This document shows, piece by piece, positions 1 through 9,980 of a stretch of 64,000 bases of DNA. Under the pieces are notes generated by a model. It did not search any database. It saw nothing but the letters and a program-made list of their open reading frames with translations, and was not told where the DNA came from. This DNA comes from Paraclostridium dentum. Lineage in GTDB: Bacteria > Bacillota > Clostridia > Peptostreptococcales > Peptostreptococcaceae. The stretch's first letter is position 1. Every line of letters begins with the position of its first letter. The DNA lies in NCBI RefSeq assembly GCF_012922555.1, contig NZ_WIPK01000002.1, positions 62,001 through 126,000 of the forward strand, given 5' to 3'. Made by a program: the position numbers and the translations under genes.

Positions 1-449
1 CAGTTACATTTGTTTTAACTCTAGCATCTTTTATAACATATTTCGTACAAAAAATATTAGAAATAACTAATAATCAATTTTTACAAACAATAGCGTTTAT
101 ATTAGTAATAGCATCTATAGTTCAGTTTGTTGAAATGGTAATACAAAAAATGAGTCCATCTTTATACCAAGCACTAGGAGTATTTTTACCCCTTATAACT
201 ACAAACTGTGCAGTTTTAGGTATAGCTTTAGTTAATGTTCAAAATGGATATAACTTAGTTGAAACTATGGTAAATGGATTTGGAGCAGGTGTAGGATTTA
301 CTTTAGCTATAGTTTTATTTGCAGGGATAAGAGAAAGATTAGAATTAGCAGATATTCCTGAAAGTTTTAAAGGATTTCCAATAACACTAATATCAGCAAG
401 TTTAATGTCTATAGCATTTTTAGGCTTTGCAGGGCTTATAAAGCTATAA
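1..449 (+). CDS. rnfA: RnfA, electron transport complex subunit A (5' truncated)
   Basis: Integral membrane subunit of the Rnf complex, which couples ferredoxin:NAD+ electron transfer to ion pumping. The reading frame is open from base 3 and enters from outside the window, so the first ~45 residues or more are missing; the visible ~148 residues are hydrophobic with several membrane segments (for example around the [19 protein letters not shown] stretch, typical of RnfA/RnfE). The stop lies 16 bases before rnfB, which fits the usual last-two order rnfA-rnfB in clostridial Rnf operons. RnfA and RnfE are paralogues; the position next to rnfB favours RnfA. Confidence 0.9.
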   Translation, partial: VTFVLTLASFITYFVQKILEITNNQFLQTIAFILVIASIVQFVEMVIQKMSPSLYQALGVFLPLITTNCAVLGIALVNVQNGYNLVETMVNGFGAGVGFTLAIVLFAGIRERLELADIPESFKGFPITLISASLMSIAFLGFAGLIKL

Positions 450-465
450 GTTAGGGGTGAGATAA

Positions 466-1437
466 TTGGCTATAATTAATTCAATTTTAGTTTTAGGTGT
501 AATGGGGTTAATATTTGGAGCAATTTTAGCGTATGCTTCTAAGAAGTTTGCGGTTGAAGTTGATGAAAGAGTAGAATCAATACTTGAAGTATTACCTGGA
601 GCAAACTGTGGAGGATGTGGATTCCCAGGATGTGGAGGTTTAGCAAGTGCTATAGTTGAAGGAAATGCACCTGTAAATGGTTGTCCTGTTGGCGGTAGCG
701 AATGTGCAGATAAAATAGGAGAGATAATGGGTGTATCATCAGAAGCAGGGGAAAAGAAAGTAGCTAACATTATATGTAGCGGAAATTGCTCTGTTTCAAA
801 AGAAAAATATTTATATGAAGGTATAAATGATTGTAGAGCAGCAAGTGCTTTAAATGGAGGTTCTAAAGATTGTAAATATGGATGTTTAGGACTTGGAACA
901 TGTGTAAGTGTTTGTCAGTTTGATGCAATTAAATTGATAGATGGAGTAGCTGTTATAGATGAAGAAAAATGTGTGCTTTGTGGTAAGTGTATGGATGTTT
1001 GTCCTAAGGGATTAATAACTGAAAAACCTGTTAAAAACAAAGTATTTGTATCTTGTAACAGTAAAGATTTTGGGAAAACAGTAAAAGATAAGTGTAGTGT
1101 AGGATGTATAGGTTGTGGAATATGTGCAAAATCATGTCCATTTGATGCTATACATGTAGAAGATAAAATAGCTAAAATAGATTATAGTAAATGCGTACAA
1201 TGTATGATTTGCGTTGAGAAATGTCCAACAAAAGCTATAAAGGGTAATTTAAATGATAGAAAAAAAGTTACAATTGAAGAAGATAAGTGTGTAGGTTGTA
1301 CTATATGTAAAAAACAATGTAAGTTTGATGCAATTTCAGGAGAGTTAAAAGAAAAGCATAAGGTAGATACAGACAAATGTGTAGGATGTCATCTATGCGT
1401 TCAAAAATGTCCTAAAAAGGCTATTAAAATTTTATAA
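466..1437 (+). CDS. rnfB: RnfB, iron-sulfur subunit of the Rnf complex
   Basis: Ferredoxin-interacting subunit of Rnf. Starts at TTG 466, with an AGGGGTGAG ribosome site at 453-461. Residues 5-25 form one membrane anchor, followed by the RnfB-specific 4Fe-4S site (C48, C51, C56, C73). The C-terminal half carries six further CxxCxxC-type clusters in ferredoxin pairs (for example CVLCGKCMDVCP and CVGCHLCVQKCP). At 323 residues it is much longer than the ~190-residue enterobacterial RnfB, as is usual in clostridia. It closes the operon: a terminator follows. Confidence 0.95.
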   Translation: MAIINSILVLGVMGLIFGAILAYASKKFAVEVDERVESILEVLPGANCGGCGFPGCGGLASAIVEGNAPVNGCPVGGSECADKIGEIMGVSSEAGEKKVANIICSGNCSVSKEKYLYEGINDCRAASALNGGSKDCKYGCLGLGTCVSVCQFDAIKLIDGVAVIDEEKCVLCGKCMDVCPKGLITEKPVKNKVFVSCNSKDFGKTVKDKCSVGCIGCGICAKSCPFDAIHVEDKIAKIDYSKCVQCMICVEKCPTKAIKGNLNDRKKVTIEEDKCVGCTICKKQCKFDAISGELKEKHKVDTDKCVGCHLCVQKCPKKAIKIL

Positions 1438-1450
1438 TGTGGATATTATA

Positions 1451-1486
1451 GAGATATGGATATTTTCCATATCTCCTATTTTTTTA
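1451..1486 (+). terminator. Rho-independent terminator of the rnf operon
   Basis: A perfect 10-bp stem (1451-1460 with 1466-1475, GAGATATGGA/TCCATATCTC) with a 5-base loop, followed by CTATTTTTTTT. Confidence 0.9.
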
Positions 1487-1594
1487 GAAAAAATAAAAAT
1501 TGTAACTAGAGTGTAACAAAAACGTTCGACATTAACGTTGAATTTTTTACAATATAATGATAAACTAAATAAGTATCAAAAAAGAGGTGAATTA

Positions 1595-2173
1595 ATGAAT
1601 ATAATATTGGCATCAGGATCGCCTAGAAGAAAAGAGATTTTAGAAAATACAAATCTTAAATTTTCTGTCATAACTAGCGATATAGATGAAATAATATTTG
1701 AAAATGAGGAGCCTATACAACTAGTTTTAAGACTAGCATTTGAAAAATGTATGAGTGTTGCTCAAAACAATCCAAGTGATTTAGTTATTGGAGCTGACAC
1801 TATTGTTGTTTTAGACAATGAAATTTTAGGGAAACCTAAAAATGAAGAAGAAGCTTTTAAAACGTTAAGCAAATTATCGAATAGAGAACATCAAGTAATA
1901 ACAGGAATGAGCATAGTAAACTTAGAAAATGAAAAAAAGTTAGTGGACTATGCTATAAGTAATGTTAAATTTAAAAAATTAACTGACCAAGATATAAAGG
2001 ATTACATAAGTACTAAAGAGTGTTTAGATAAAGCTGGATCTTACGGGATACAGGGATATGGAGCTCTACTAGTTGAAGAAATAAAGGGAGATTATTTTAA
2101 TATAGTTGGATTACCAATATCAAAGTTAAGTGATATCCTTAAAATAAATTTCAATATAAATCTTTTTAAATAA
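1595..2173 (+). CDS. maf: Maf-family nucleotide pyrophosphatase
   Basis: Maf proteins hydrolyse non-canonical or modified nucleoside triphosphates (dTTP/UTP type) and have been linked to septum control. The start at ATG 1595 is chosen because GAGGTG precedes it by 7 bases and it gives the family N-terminus MNIILASGSPRRKEIL; an ATG at 1538 would add 19 residues with no homology or ribosome site. The SGSPRR loop, the IGADTIVV segment and DKAGSYGIQG are family signatures. 192 residues, normal length. It heads a run of cell-shape genes, the common location of maf beside radC and mreB. Confidence 0.93.
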   Translation: MNIILASGSPRRKEILENTNLKFSVITSDIDEIIFENEEPIQLVLRLAFEKCMSVAQNNPSDLVIGADTIVVLDNEILGKPKNEEEAFKTLSKLSNREHQVITGMSIVNLENEKKLVDYAISNVKFKKLTDQDIKDYISTKECLDKAGSYGIQGYGALLVEEIKGDYFNIVGLPISKLSDILKINFNINLFK

Positions 2174-2193
2174 TTCTAGGGAGGTAATTTTTT

Positions 2194-2889
2194 ATGGGGT
2201 CATCAAGTTTATGTATTAGTGTAAAGGAGATGGCATTAGAAGAAAGACCTAGAGAAAAAATGCTTACACAAGGAGAAAAAAGCTTATCTAATGCTGAATT
2301 ATTAGCAATCATTTTGAGGACAGGAACTAAAAAACAAAGTGTTTTAGAATTAGCAAATTATATAATAAATAAAGATCGACAAGGAATAAGATGGTTAAAG
2401 GACATAACTATACAAGAGTTATGTGAAATTGATGGCATAGGGCTATCTAAAGCAGCTCAAATAAAAGCATCTTTAGAATTAGGTATAAGAATAGCGAGTG
2501 CAAAACCTACAAAATATAAAATCACAAACCCATGGGATATTTATAAATATTACATGGATAGTTTACGGTATTTAAATAAAGAGGTTTTTAAAACGATTCT
2601 TTTGAATACAAAAAACGAAATAATATGTGATATTGATGTTTCTATAGGGACTCTTAACATGTCAGTGGTTCATCCGAGAGAAGTGTTTAGAGAAGCTATA
2701 AAAAGAAGTAGTAACAAAATTATTCTTATGCATAACCATCCATCAGGAAGTATAGAACCATCTCGTGAAGATAAGAATGTAACGTCTAGATTAGTAAAAT
2801 GTGGCGAATTAATAGGTATTGAAGTCATAGACCATATAATAATAGGTGATGGGCTTTATTACAGTTTTAAGGAAAATATGATAATTTGA
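2194..2889 (+). CDS. radC: RadC family JAMM-domain protein
   Basis: Conserved protein long called DNA repair protein RadC; its real role is unsettled. The N-terminal third contains a helix-hairpin-helix region (ELCEIDGIGLSKAAQIKA, about residues 75-92). The C-terminal domain is of JAB/JAMM metalloprotease type with H180, H182 and D193 in HNHPSG...D. 231 residues, full length. Start at ATG 2194 with GGGAGG 10 bases upstream. It lies 20 bases after maf and 28 before mreB, so it is probably co-transcribed with both. Confidence 0.93.
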   Translation: MGSSSLCISVKEMALEERPREKMLTQGEKSLSNAELLAIILRTGTKKQSVLELANYIINKDRQGIRWLKDITIQELCEIDGIGLSKAAQIKASLELGIRIASAKPTKYKITNPWDIYKYYMDSLRYLNKEVFKTILLNTKNEIICDIDVSIGTLNMSVVHPREVFREAIKRSSNKIILMHNHPSGSIEPSREDKNVTSRLVKCGELIGIEVIDHIIIGDGLYYSFKENMII

Positions 2890-2917
2890 TGGATATATGT
2901 GAAAGGAGCTTGAAATT

Positions 2918-3991
2918 ATGGCAAAGAAAGAAAAGAAAGAGAAAAAAGGATTCAAATCTTTATTTGGATTTAATAAAATGTCTAAGGACATGGGAATAGA
3001 TTTAGGAACAGCAAATACATTAGTTTATATAAAAGGACAAGGTATAGTAGTTAGAGAACCATCTGTTGTAGCTATAAGAGATGACAGTAAATCTGTTTTA
3101 GCAGTAGGAGAAGAAGCTAAGAAAATGATAGGTAGAACACCTGGAAATATAGTAGCTATAAGACCTATGAAAGACGGAGTTATAGCAGATTTTGATGTTA
3201 CTCAAGCGATGTTAAGTTACTTTATTAAAAAAGCAGCATCTAACAAAGGTGTAGTTAGCCCAAGGATAGCAATCTGTGTACCTTTCGGTGTAACAGAAGT
3301 AGAAAAAAGAGCTATAGAAGAAGCTGCTAGACAAGCAGGAGCAAGAGATGCATATCTTATAGAAGAGCCTATGGCAGCGGCAATAGGAGCTGGACTTAGA
3401 GTTGAAGAACCAGAAGGAAACATGGTAGTAGATATAGGTGGAGGTACTACAGAAATAGCTGTAATATCTTTAGGTGGTATAGTTACTGCTAAATCTATAA
3501 GAATAGGTGGAGACGAGTTTGACGAGTCTATAGTTAGCTATGTTAAGAAAGAGTACAACCTAATGATAGGTGAAAGAACTGCAGAAGATGTAAAAATACA
3601 AATCGGATCAACATTTAAAGATGACTCAGAAGAAACTATGCAAATAAGAGGTAGAGATTTAATATCTGGACTTCCTAAGACTGAGCACATATCATCATCT
3701 CAAGTTAGAGAAGCTTTAAAAGAGCCTATAACATCAATAGTAGATGCTATTAAATCAACTTTAGAAAAAACTCCACCAGAATTATCTTCAGATATAATGG
3801 AAAACGGAATAATGCTAACTGGAGGTGGAGCTTTACTTAGAGGGCTTGACAAGTTAGTAAAAGAGCAAACTGGAATGCCTGTTCATATAGCTGAAAATCC
3901 TTTAGACTGCGTTGCCTTAGGTACTGGAAAATCTGTAGAAGATCAAGAAATATTTGAAAAAGTATTAATGATGAATAACAGTAGAAGATAA
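2918..3991 (+). CDS. mreB: MreB, rod-shape actin homologue
   Basis: Cytoskeletal ATPase that forms membrane-associated filaments and directs side-wall peptidoglycan synthesis. The actin-fold phosphate-1 motif ([13 protein letters not shown]) begins near residue 27, and the phosphate-2 motif ([18 protein letters not shown]) and [12 protein letters not shown] adenosine motif follow. An N-terminal extension of about 25 residues is lysine-rich ([17 protein letters not shown]) and slightly amphipathic, possibly a membrane tether. 357 residues, slightly longer than the usual 330-345. First gene of the mreBCD set. Confidence 0.97.
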   Translation: MAKKEKKEKKGFKSLFGFNKMSKDMGIDLGTANTLVYIKGQGIVVREPSVVAIRDDSKSVLAVGEEAKKMIGRTPGNIVAIRPMKDGVIADFDVTQAMLSYFIKKAASNKGVVSPRIAICVPFGVTEVEKRAIEEAARQAGARDAYLIEEPMAAAIGAGLRVEEPEGNMVVDIGGGTTEIAVISLGGIVTAKSIRIGGDEFDESIVSYVKKEYNLMIGERTAEDVKIQIGSTFKDDSEETMQIRGRDLISGLPKTEHISSSQVREALKEPITSIVDAIKSTLEKTPPELSSDIMENGIMLTGGGALLRGLDKLVKEQTGMPVHIAENPLDCVALGTGKSVEDQEIFEKVLMMNNSRR

Positions 3992-4009
3992 TTTAAAGTT
4001 GGTGATAGG

Positions 4010-4894
4010 GTGAAACTAAATAATAATAAGAAAAAAAATAATAGAAAATATAATGTTAAAGTGGTAGCAACTATAGGGGTTGCTATCACTTTAATTGGAA
4101 TTGTAGGAATATCAATAGGCAGATACTCTAAAGGTGGAATTAAAGGAAGTGGCGTTGTATTAAGTTCGATATCATCAATTGAGAGCAACTTAAACAAAGG
4201 GTTTACTTTTATTAAAGACGGTACAAGTAACATATTTAAATTTAAAGAAAACGCAAATAAAGTTGATAAGTTAGAAAAAGAAAATGAAAAATTAAAACAA
4301 GAAATAATTAATTTAAAAGAAGAATCATCAAGTACTCAATCTCTACAAAGTTTAAAAAAATCACTAAACTTTATAGATGAAAAATACAAAAAAAATATGA
4401 TAAGTGCACAAGTAGTAGGTAAAAATGACGGGAACTGGTATAAGTCATTTATAATAGGTGCAGGAAAGAATGACGGAGTTAAAAAAGATAGTGTTGTAGT
4501 TGGAGGAAATGGATTGGTCGGTGTTGTTTACGAAGTTTCTGATAACTATAGTAAAGCTATTTCTTTATTAGATACAAAATCATCAGTAAGCTTTCAATTA
4601 CTAAAAGATCCTAAAAGCAAAGGTGTAATAAGTCAGGAAGCAAATGAAAACAAAAATTATAAAGCAGAAGGTTTATTAGAAGGTTATATGTTCTCAACTT
4701 CATATGATGTACTTCCAGGAGATGTTGTTGTGACATCTGGACTAGGTCTATATCCACAATCAATACCTATTGGAACAGTGGAAAAAGTTATTGATGACAA
4801 GAACAAAGGTTTAAAAAATATAATAGTAAAACCATATGCTGACTTCAAAAACATTGATGATGTTGTAGTTATCGAACCAAGAAATATAAATTAG
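4010..4894 (+). CDS. mreC: MreC, rod shape-determining protein
   Basis: Periplasm-facing scaffold linking MreB/MreD to PBP2 and RodA. Starts at GTG 4010, after the ribosome site GGTGATAGG. One membrane segment (about residues 20-40) is followed by a coiled coil rich in K, E and N (about residues 75-120) and then the beta-rich MreC core with the conserved LLDTKSSVSF and PGDVVVTSGLG motifs. 294 residues, usual length. 18 bases after mreB and 15 before mreD. Confidence 0.95.
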   Translation: MKLNNNKKKNNRKYNVKVVATIGVAITLIGIVGISIGRYSKGGIKGSGVVLSSISSIESNLNKGFTFIKDGTSNIFKFKENANKVDKLEKENEKLKQEIINLKEESSSTQSLQSLKKSLNFIDEKYKKNMISAQVVGKNDGNWYKSFIIGAGKNDGVKKDSVVVGGNGLVGVVYEVSDNYSKAISLLDTKSSVSFQLLKDPKSKGVISQEANENKNYKAEGLLEGYMFSTSYDVLPGDVVVTSGLGLYPQSIPIGTVEKVIDDKNKGLKNIIVKPYADFKNIDDVVVIEPRNIN

Positions 4895-4909
4895 AAGGAG
4901 AAACTACAA

Positions 4910-5398
4910 ATGAAAAGAATATTACTTTTTCTTATTGGTGTTTTGATAGTTATAGTAGAGGGCAGTATCACTAATTATGTTGATATACTTGGAGTTAGCG
5001 TAAACTTTCTTCTAATATATATTACTATAATATCATTGTACTTAGATGATATAGAAGCTGTTACAATAGCTGTTTTATTAGGGTTTGTAAAAGATATAGC
5101 TTTAGGCAGTATATTTGGGGTTAATGCTTTGATTTTAGCTGTAGTAGCATATGGAATAAGCAACTTAAATGATAAGATATACAAAAATAGCTATATAACT
5201 GTGTTTGCATTAGTTTTTATAACAAGTTTAATAGATTCTATTGTAAATATAGTTCTTTTAGGGACAGTATACCAAACTTATGATATTTTACATATCTTCA
5301 TTAAGGGGATATGTACAGTGCCACTTGTAAATAGTATAGGAAGCTTAATTTTTTATTATATTTTCAAGGGGTCAATCCTTAAATTGAAAAAAGATTAG
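4910..5398 (+). CDS. mreD: MreD, rod shape-determining membrane protein
   Basis: Small polytopic membrane partner of MreC. 162 residues, almost all hydrophobic, with about five membrane segments; the LGFVKDIALGSIFGVNAL region is the typical MreD signature. Start at ATG 4910 after AGAAGGAG. It ends 10 bases before the PBP2 gene, so the two are co-transcribed and probably act in one elongation complex. Confidence 0.93.
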   Translation: MKRILLFLIGVLIVIVEGSITNYVDILGVSVNFLLIYITIISLYLDDIEAVTIAVLLGFVKDIALGSIFGVNALILAVVAYGISNLNDKIYKNSYITVFALVFITSLIDSIVNIVLLGTVYQTYDILHIFIKGICTVPLVNSIGSLIFYYIFKGSILKLKKD

Positions 5399-5408
5399 TG
5401 GTGATTAA

Positions 5409-8405
5409 ATGGATGAAAATAAAAGATTTGATAGGCTTGATATAATAAAGTATATAATTATTGTAGTTCTTTGTATTATACTTGCGAAAATTATATACAT
5501 GACGACATTTAAGCATGAGCATTATAATGAGTTAGCTAGTAATAAAACATATAAAGAAATTCCGATAAAAGCTCCGCGAGGAGAAATAAAAGATAGATAT
5601 GGTCGTACATTAGCTTCTAACAGAAACTCTTTCACAATTCACATATCAAATGATGGAGTTAACAAAAAAGATAAAAATGGAAAAACTAAAGCTAATGAAA
5701 TTTCATTGGAGCTAATCAATTTATTAGAAAAAAATAAAGAGGAATTTATAGATGAATTTCCTATATATGTAGAAAATGGAAAGTACTTCTATACATTCGA
5801 TAAGAAAATAAGAGATTATAAATTGGAAAATGAGGTTCCGTTGGAATTAAATGCTAAAGAGACTTTTTACTATATAGTTGATAAAGCTATAAAGGAAAAT
5901 AAAATAGAATCATCTGTAAGAAATTTAGAACCAGCTGAAATTCAAAAAAAGTTAAACTCTGTAGGAATATATCCTCCAATTTTAGTTAAAGACTGGAAGT
6001 TTACGGAGCAAAGAAACAAAGAAGACTGGTTAAAAGCATACAAGATAGACAATATAAATATTAATGCAAAAAATGCATTCAAAGAAATCAGAAAATATTA
6101 TGAAATACCTGGTAGCTTATCTAATACAGATGCTAGGAAAATTATGATTGTTAGAGATGCACTTAAATCTCAAGGGTTTGTTCAATATAAACCTGTAACA
6201 ATAGCAAAAGATGTAAATGAAAAAACTATATCTGAAATAGAAGAAAGAGCTATAGAATTCCCAGGTGTATCGGTAGCTATAGAGCCAGTTAGGGATTATC
6301 CTGAAAAGAACTTAGCATCTCATACTCTAGGGACTATGGGTAAAATTTCAGAGGATGAACTTGCTAAAAAGCAAGAATCTGGAGATACAAGATATAGCAA
6401 AAGCGATATAGTAGGAAAAACAGGTATTGAAAGATATTATGAAGATAAGTTAAAAGGTGAAGATGGATACAAAAAGGTTGAGGTTGACTCTGTTGGGAGA
6501 GTAAGTAAAGAGTTAGATGTAAAAGAACCAAAATCTGGAGATACTGTATATCTTAGTATAGATAAAGATTTACAAAAGGTATCTGATGATTCATTAGAAA
6601 AAATAATAAAAGCAGCAAGATCTGGTGGAACTTTTAATAGTGTATTTGGAAACTATAGTGCAGCTGGAAAAACAGCTCCATATTTAGATTCTGGAGCTAT
6701 GCTAGTAATTGATGTTAAAACTGGAGACATTTTAGCTTCATCTAGTTATCCTAATTACGATCCAAATTTATTTGCAACAGGAATATCATCAGAGGAATAC
6801 GAAAAATTACAACCTAAAAATCCTAATGATGTTTTATCAGCAAATCCTCTGAATAACTTGGTTACAAATGGAGCATTCCAACCGGGATCTACATTTAAGA
6901 TGGTAACGGGTATGGCTGCATTAGAAGGGGGTTTAAGCCCAAATTATGCTATAAATGACCCTGGTGTAATTTATCTTGGAAATAGACCGTTTGCCGATTA
7001 TGTATGGCATCACGGTAGATCAAACCATGGATATACAAATTTATATAAAGCTATACAAGAATCTTGTAATATTTATTTCTATACTGTAGGTACTGGATAT
7101 AACTGGCAGTCAAAAGAAAAACTTGGGATAGATACAGGACCTGAGAAAATATTAGAATATGCAAAATTATTTGGATTAAATGATAATACTGGTCTTCAAT
7201 CTGAAGTAGGAGAAAGTAAAGGACAAGTTCCAAATAAAGAAGATAAACTTAGAAACACAGAAAACTCTCTAAGAATAGAATTAGACAAAAAAATGAGAGA
7301 TGCTTTTACGGATATAACAAAAGCTAAAAATCCAGATGAGTACAATGAAAGAATTAATGAAATTGTAAGCTGGACTAAAGATAATCCTTCAAGAAATGAA
7401 ATTATGAAGAGACTTGAAAAGCTTCATGTTAAAGAAGATAAAATAACAGAAATCACTGACTTTGCTAAATTTAACTACTTTAACTTTGGAAATTGGTCAG
7501 ATGCAGATACATTCAACTTAGCTATAGGGCAAGGGGAAAATGCATATACTCCAGCACAAATAGCTAGATACGTTGCAGCAATAGCTAATGGAGGAAACTT
7601 AGTAGAAGCTTCTGTAGTTGATAAAACTGTTTCTAGTGATTTTAAAGATGTTAAGGTAGATACAAATAAAGTTGAAAAAATACCTTTTAAAGATCCTAAT
7701 AATTTAAAGGATTTAACTCAAGGGATGAAACAAGTTGCTAAAATAGGTGGAGGAAAAAGTGTATTTGCTAATTTCCCTATTGAAACAGCTGTAAAAACAG
7801 GTACAGCAGAGAGAAGTGGTAAGATACCTACAGAAAATGAATATGATTACTTAATTAGTCATATGGGATCATATGGGGTATCTAAAGATGAAGCTGTTAA
7901 AGAAGCAAACAAACTTTTAAAAGAAGCAAATGAAAAAGCTAAAGTAGAGTTTGAGAAAGAACAAAAAGCTGAAAAGCAAAAAGAAGAAAAAGAAAGCAAG
8001 TCTTTATTTGGTAAAAAAGAAGAAAAGGCAGATACAAAGACAGAAGCTGAATTTGTTCCAGACAATAGTGAGGCTACAAAAGCTAGATACTTAAGAAAAG
8101 CAATAAAAGAATTAAATCCTAAATTAACAGATGATCAAATAGATGCATATAAACAAGATTATCCATCATTTGCTTGGTCAGTAGGTTTTGCTCCAGCTAA
8201 TGATCCTGAGATAGCTGTTGTAACAGTTTTACCTAAAGGTAATTCAAGTAGTCTTGCACTACCTCCTATGAGAGAAGTTATGGGACAATATTTCGGATTA
8301 ATAGATGAAAAGAAAAATAAAGAAGAAAAATCAAATAAAGAAGCGGAAGCTGCAAAAGAACAAGATGGTAATGCAATGAATTTTGCATCTCAGTTAAAAA
8401 AATAG
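5409..8405 (+). CDS. Penicillin-binding protein 2 (class B, elongasome transpeptidase)
   Basis: Monofunctional D,D-transpeptidase that cross-links side-wall peptidoglycan with RodA. A single N-terminal membrane anchor (about residues 13-33) precedes the dimerisation domain (APRGEIKDRYGRTLA near residue 58). The transpeptidase domain has S494-T-F-K497, S552-C-N554 and K796-T-G798. At 998 residues it is far longer than the ~650 of typical PBP2. About 120 residues, partly a Lys/Glu-rich low-complexity stretch, sit between KTG and the conserved FAWSVGFAP strand (near residue 921), and another long segment sits between SCN and KTG. The equivalent clostridial proteins are, as I recall, similarly long. 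Placement between mreD and min genes supports the PBP2 call; the symbols mrdA/pbpA are both in use. Confidence 0.93.
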   Translation: MDENKRFDRLDIIKYIIIVVLCIILAKIIYMTTFKHEHYNELASNKTYKEIPIKAPRGEIKDRYGRTLASNRNSFTIHISNDGVNKKDKNGKTKANEISLELINLLEKNKEEFIDEFPIYVENGKYFYTFDKKIRDYKLENEVPLELNAKETFYYIVDKAIKENKIESSVRNLEPAEIQKKLNSVGIYPPILVKDWKFTEQRNKEDWLKAYKIDNININAKNAFKEIRKYYEIPGSLSNTDARKIMIVRDALKSQGFVQYKPVTIAKDVNEKTISEIEERAIEFPGVSVAIEPVRDYPEKNLASHTLGTMGKISEDELAKKQESGDTRYSKSDIVGKTGIERYYEDKLKGEDGYKKVEVDSVGRVSKELDVKEPKSGDTVYLSIDKDLQKVSDDSLEKIIKAARSGGTFNSVFGNYSAAGKTAPYLDSGAMLVIDVKTGDILASSSYPNYDPNLFATGISSEEYEKLQPKNPNDVLSANPLNNLVTNGAFQPGSTFKMVTGMAALEGGLSPNYAINDPGVIYLGNRPFADYVWHHGRSNHGYTNLYKAIQESCNIYFYTVGTGYNWQSKEKLGIDTGPEKILEYAKLFGLNDNTGLQSEVGESKGQVPNKEDKLRNTENSLRIELDKKMRDAFTDITKAKNPDEYNERINEIVSWTKDNPSRNEIMKRLEKLHVKEDKITEITDFAKFNYFNFGNWSDADTFNLAIGQGENAYTPAQIARYVAAIANGGNLVEASVVDKTVSSDFKDVKVDTNKVEKIPFKDPNNLKDLTQGMKQVAKIGGGKSVFANFPIETAVKTGTAERSGKIPTENEYDYLISHMGSYGVSKDEAVKEANKLLKEANEKAKVEFEKEQKAEKQKEEKESKSLFGKKEEKADTKTEAEFVPDNSEATKARYLRKAIKELNPKLTDDQIDAYKQDYPSFAWSVGFAPANDPEIAVVTVLPKGNSSSLALPPMREVMGQYFGLIDEKKNKEEKSNKEAEAAKEQDGNAMNFASQLKK

Positions 8406-8464
8406 AAGGATTTGAAAAAAAATTGGAGAATATATAAAGTGAGATATAGCTTTGGAGGTATAAA

Positions 8465-9142
8465 ATGTCTTTTAAAGCAACAAATGAGGAATTAGTGGAA
8501 TTTAAAGGAAATAAAAGAGGCATAGTTATCAATGTAAAAAGGAAGGCATCGTTTGAAGAAATTAGACAATGCATAATAGATAAAATAGAAACATCTATAG
8601 GTTTTTTCAATGGAGCTAAAATTTATTCTATAAATTATAATCATTTGAGTGATGTGGAATTACTTCGATTAAAGGAAGATATAACTTCAAGATTTGATAT
8701 TGAGTTTATAGAAGAGGAAATTAAAATACCATATGCTTATCATGATACTAAGTATGTAAATAATATGCGCTCTGGAGAAAATGTAGAGTTCGAAGGCGAT
8801 GTGGTTGTAATGGGTGATATGAAACCAGGTTGTCAAGTTATAGCGACTGGAAGTGCTGTTGTAATGGGCAATATAAGCCCAGGAGCTAAAGTCATTGCAT
8901 ATGGAAATGTAGTTGTAATGGGTAAAGTTGAAGGATTTATACATGCAGGGTCAAAGGGTAATAAAAATGCTTATATAGTAGCTAATAATTTAAATCCTAT
9001 GGTTTTAAAGATAGCAAACTATATAGCTGAAGCGCCTGAAGAAGAATATTCGCCACGTGATGATATAAATCCTGAAATAGCATTTACAAATAATGAAACA
9101 ATAGTTATAGAAAATTATTTACCCAAAAAAATAAATAGATAG
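8465..9142 (+). CDS. minC: MinC, septum-site inhibitor
   Basis: Inhibitor of FtsZ assembly, localised by MinD. The N-terminal FtsZ-interacting domain spans about residues 1-95; the C-terminal right-handed beta-helix domain (about residues 105-205) shows the repeats GDVVVMGDMKPGCQV and GNISPGAKVIAYGNVVVMG. 225 residues, full length. First of minCDE, 23 bases before minD. Confidence 0.95.
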   Translation: MSFKATNEELVEFKGNKRGIVINVKRKASFEEIRQCIIDKIETSIGFFNGAKIYSINYNHLSDVELLRLKEDITSRFDIEFIEEEIKIPYAYHDTKYVNNMRSGENVEFEGDVVVMGDMKPGCQVIATGSAVVMGNISPGAKVIAYGNVVVMGKVEGFIHAGSKGNKNAYIVANNLNPMVLKIANYIAEAPEEEYSPRDDINPEIAFTNNETIVIENYLPKKINR

Positions 9143-9165
9143 TTAATGTAGGAGGGGGTAGTATT

Positions 9166-9963
9166 ATGAGTGAAGTTATAGTTATAACATCAGGAAAAGG
9201 TGGAGTTGGAAAAACTACAACAACTGCAAACTTAGGAACTGCTTTAAGTTTAGAAAATAAAAAGACAGTTGTAGTTGATGCTGATATAGGCCTTAGAAAT
9301 TTAGATGTTGTAATGGGTCTTGAAAATAGAATAGTGTACGATATCGTTGATGTTGTTGAGGGTACTTGTAGATTAAAGCAAGCTCTTATAAAAGATAAGA
9401 GATTTGATAATTTATACTTACTTCCAGCAGCTCAAACTAGAGATAAAAATGCTCTGTCTATAGAACAAATGAAAGACTTATGCGATAAGTTAAGAGAGTC
9501 ATTTGATTTTATAATTATAGATTGTCCAGCAGGAATAGAACAAGGATTTAAAAATGCTATAGCTGGAGCAGATAGAGCGATAGTTGTAACTAACCCTGAA
9601 ATATCTGCAGTTAGAGATGCAGATAGAATAATAGGACTTTTAGAAGCAAATGAAGTAAAAGACATACGCTTAGTTATAAATAGAATTAGAAATGAAATGG
9701 TTAAGCGTGGAGATATGATGGACAAACAAGATATAGTTGAAATTCTTGCTATAGACTTAATTGGATTAGTTCCTGATGATGAAACTATAATAGTTTCTAC
9801 TAACAAAGGTGAGCCTGCAATATTAGATTCAAGATCTAATGCAGGACAAGCATATAAAAATATTGCAAAGAGAATCTTGGGAGAAGATATACCTCTTATG
9901 CAAGTAGAAGAAGAAACTAATATACTAACTAAAATTAAGAAGATGTTTGGAATGGCTAAGTAG
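9166..9963 (+). CDS. minD: MinD, septum-site determining ATPase
   Basis: Membrane-cycling ParA/MinD ATPase that recruits MinC. The deviant Walker A motif GKGGVGKTT has signature lysine K11 and K16; the switch and DCPAGIE Walker B motifs follow. The last ~12 residues (LTKIKKMFGMAK) form the amphipathic membrane-targeting helix. 265 residues. Strong ribosome site GGAGGGGG. Confidence 0.97.
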   Translation: MSEVIVITSGKGGVGKTTTTANLGTALSLENKKTVVVDADIGLRNLDVVMGLENRIVYDIVDVVEGTCRLKQALIKDKRFDNLYLLPAAQTRDKNALSIEQMKDLCDKLRESFDFIIIDCPAGIEQGFKNAIAGADRAIVVTNPEISAVRDADRIIGLLEANEVKDIRLVINRIRNEMVKRGDMMDKQDIVEILAIDLIGLVPDDETIIVSTNKGEPAILDSRSNAGQAYKNIAKRILGEDIPLMQVEEETNILTKIKKMFGMAK

Positions 9964-9980
9964 TGAAGGGGGATAAATTC

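Noticed and set aside
444-770. Minus-strand open frame across rnfB start
   Set aside because: Shadow of rnfB; opposite to a clear conserved gene with no own signals.
9963-9980. GTG start of minE overlapping minD
   Set aside because: The AAGGGGGAT ribosome site lies inside this extension, so ATG 9981 is the start.
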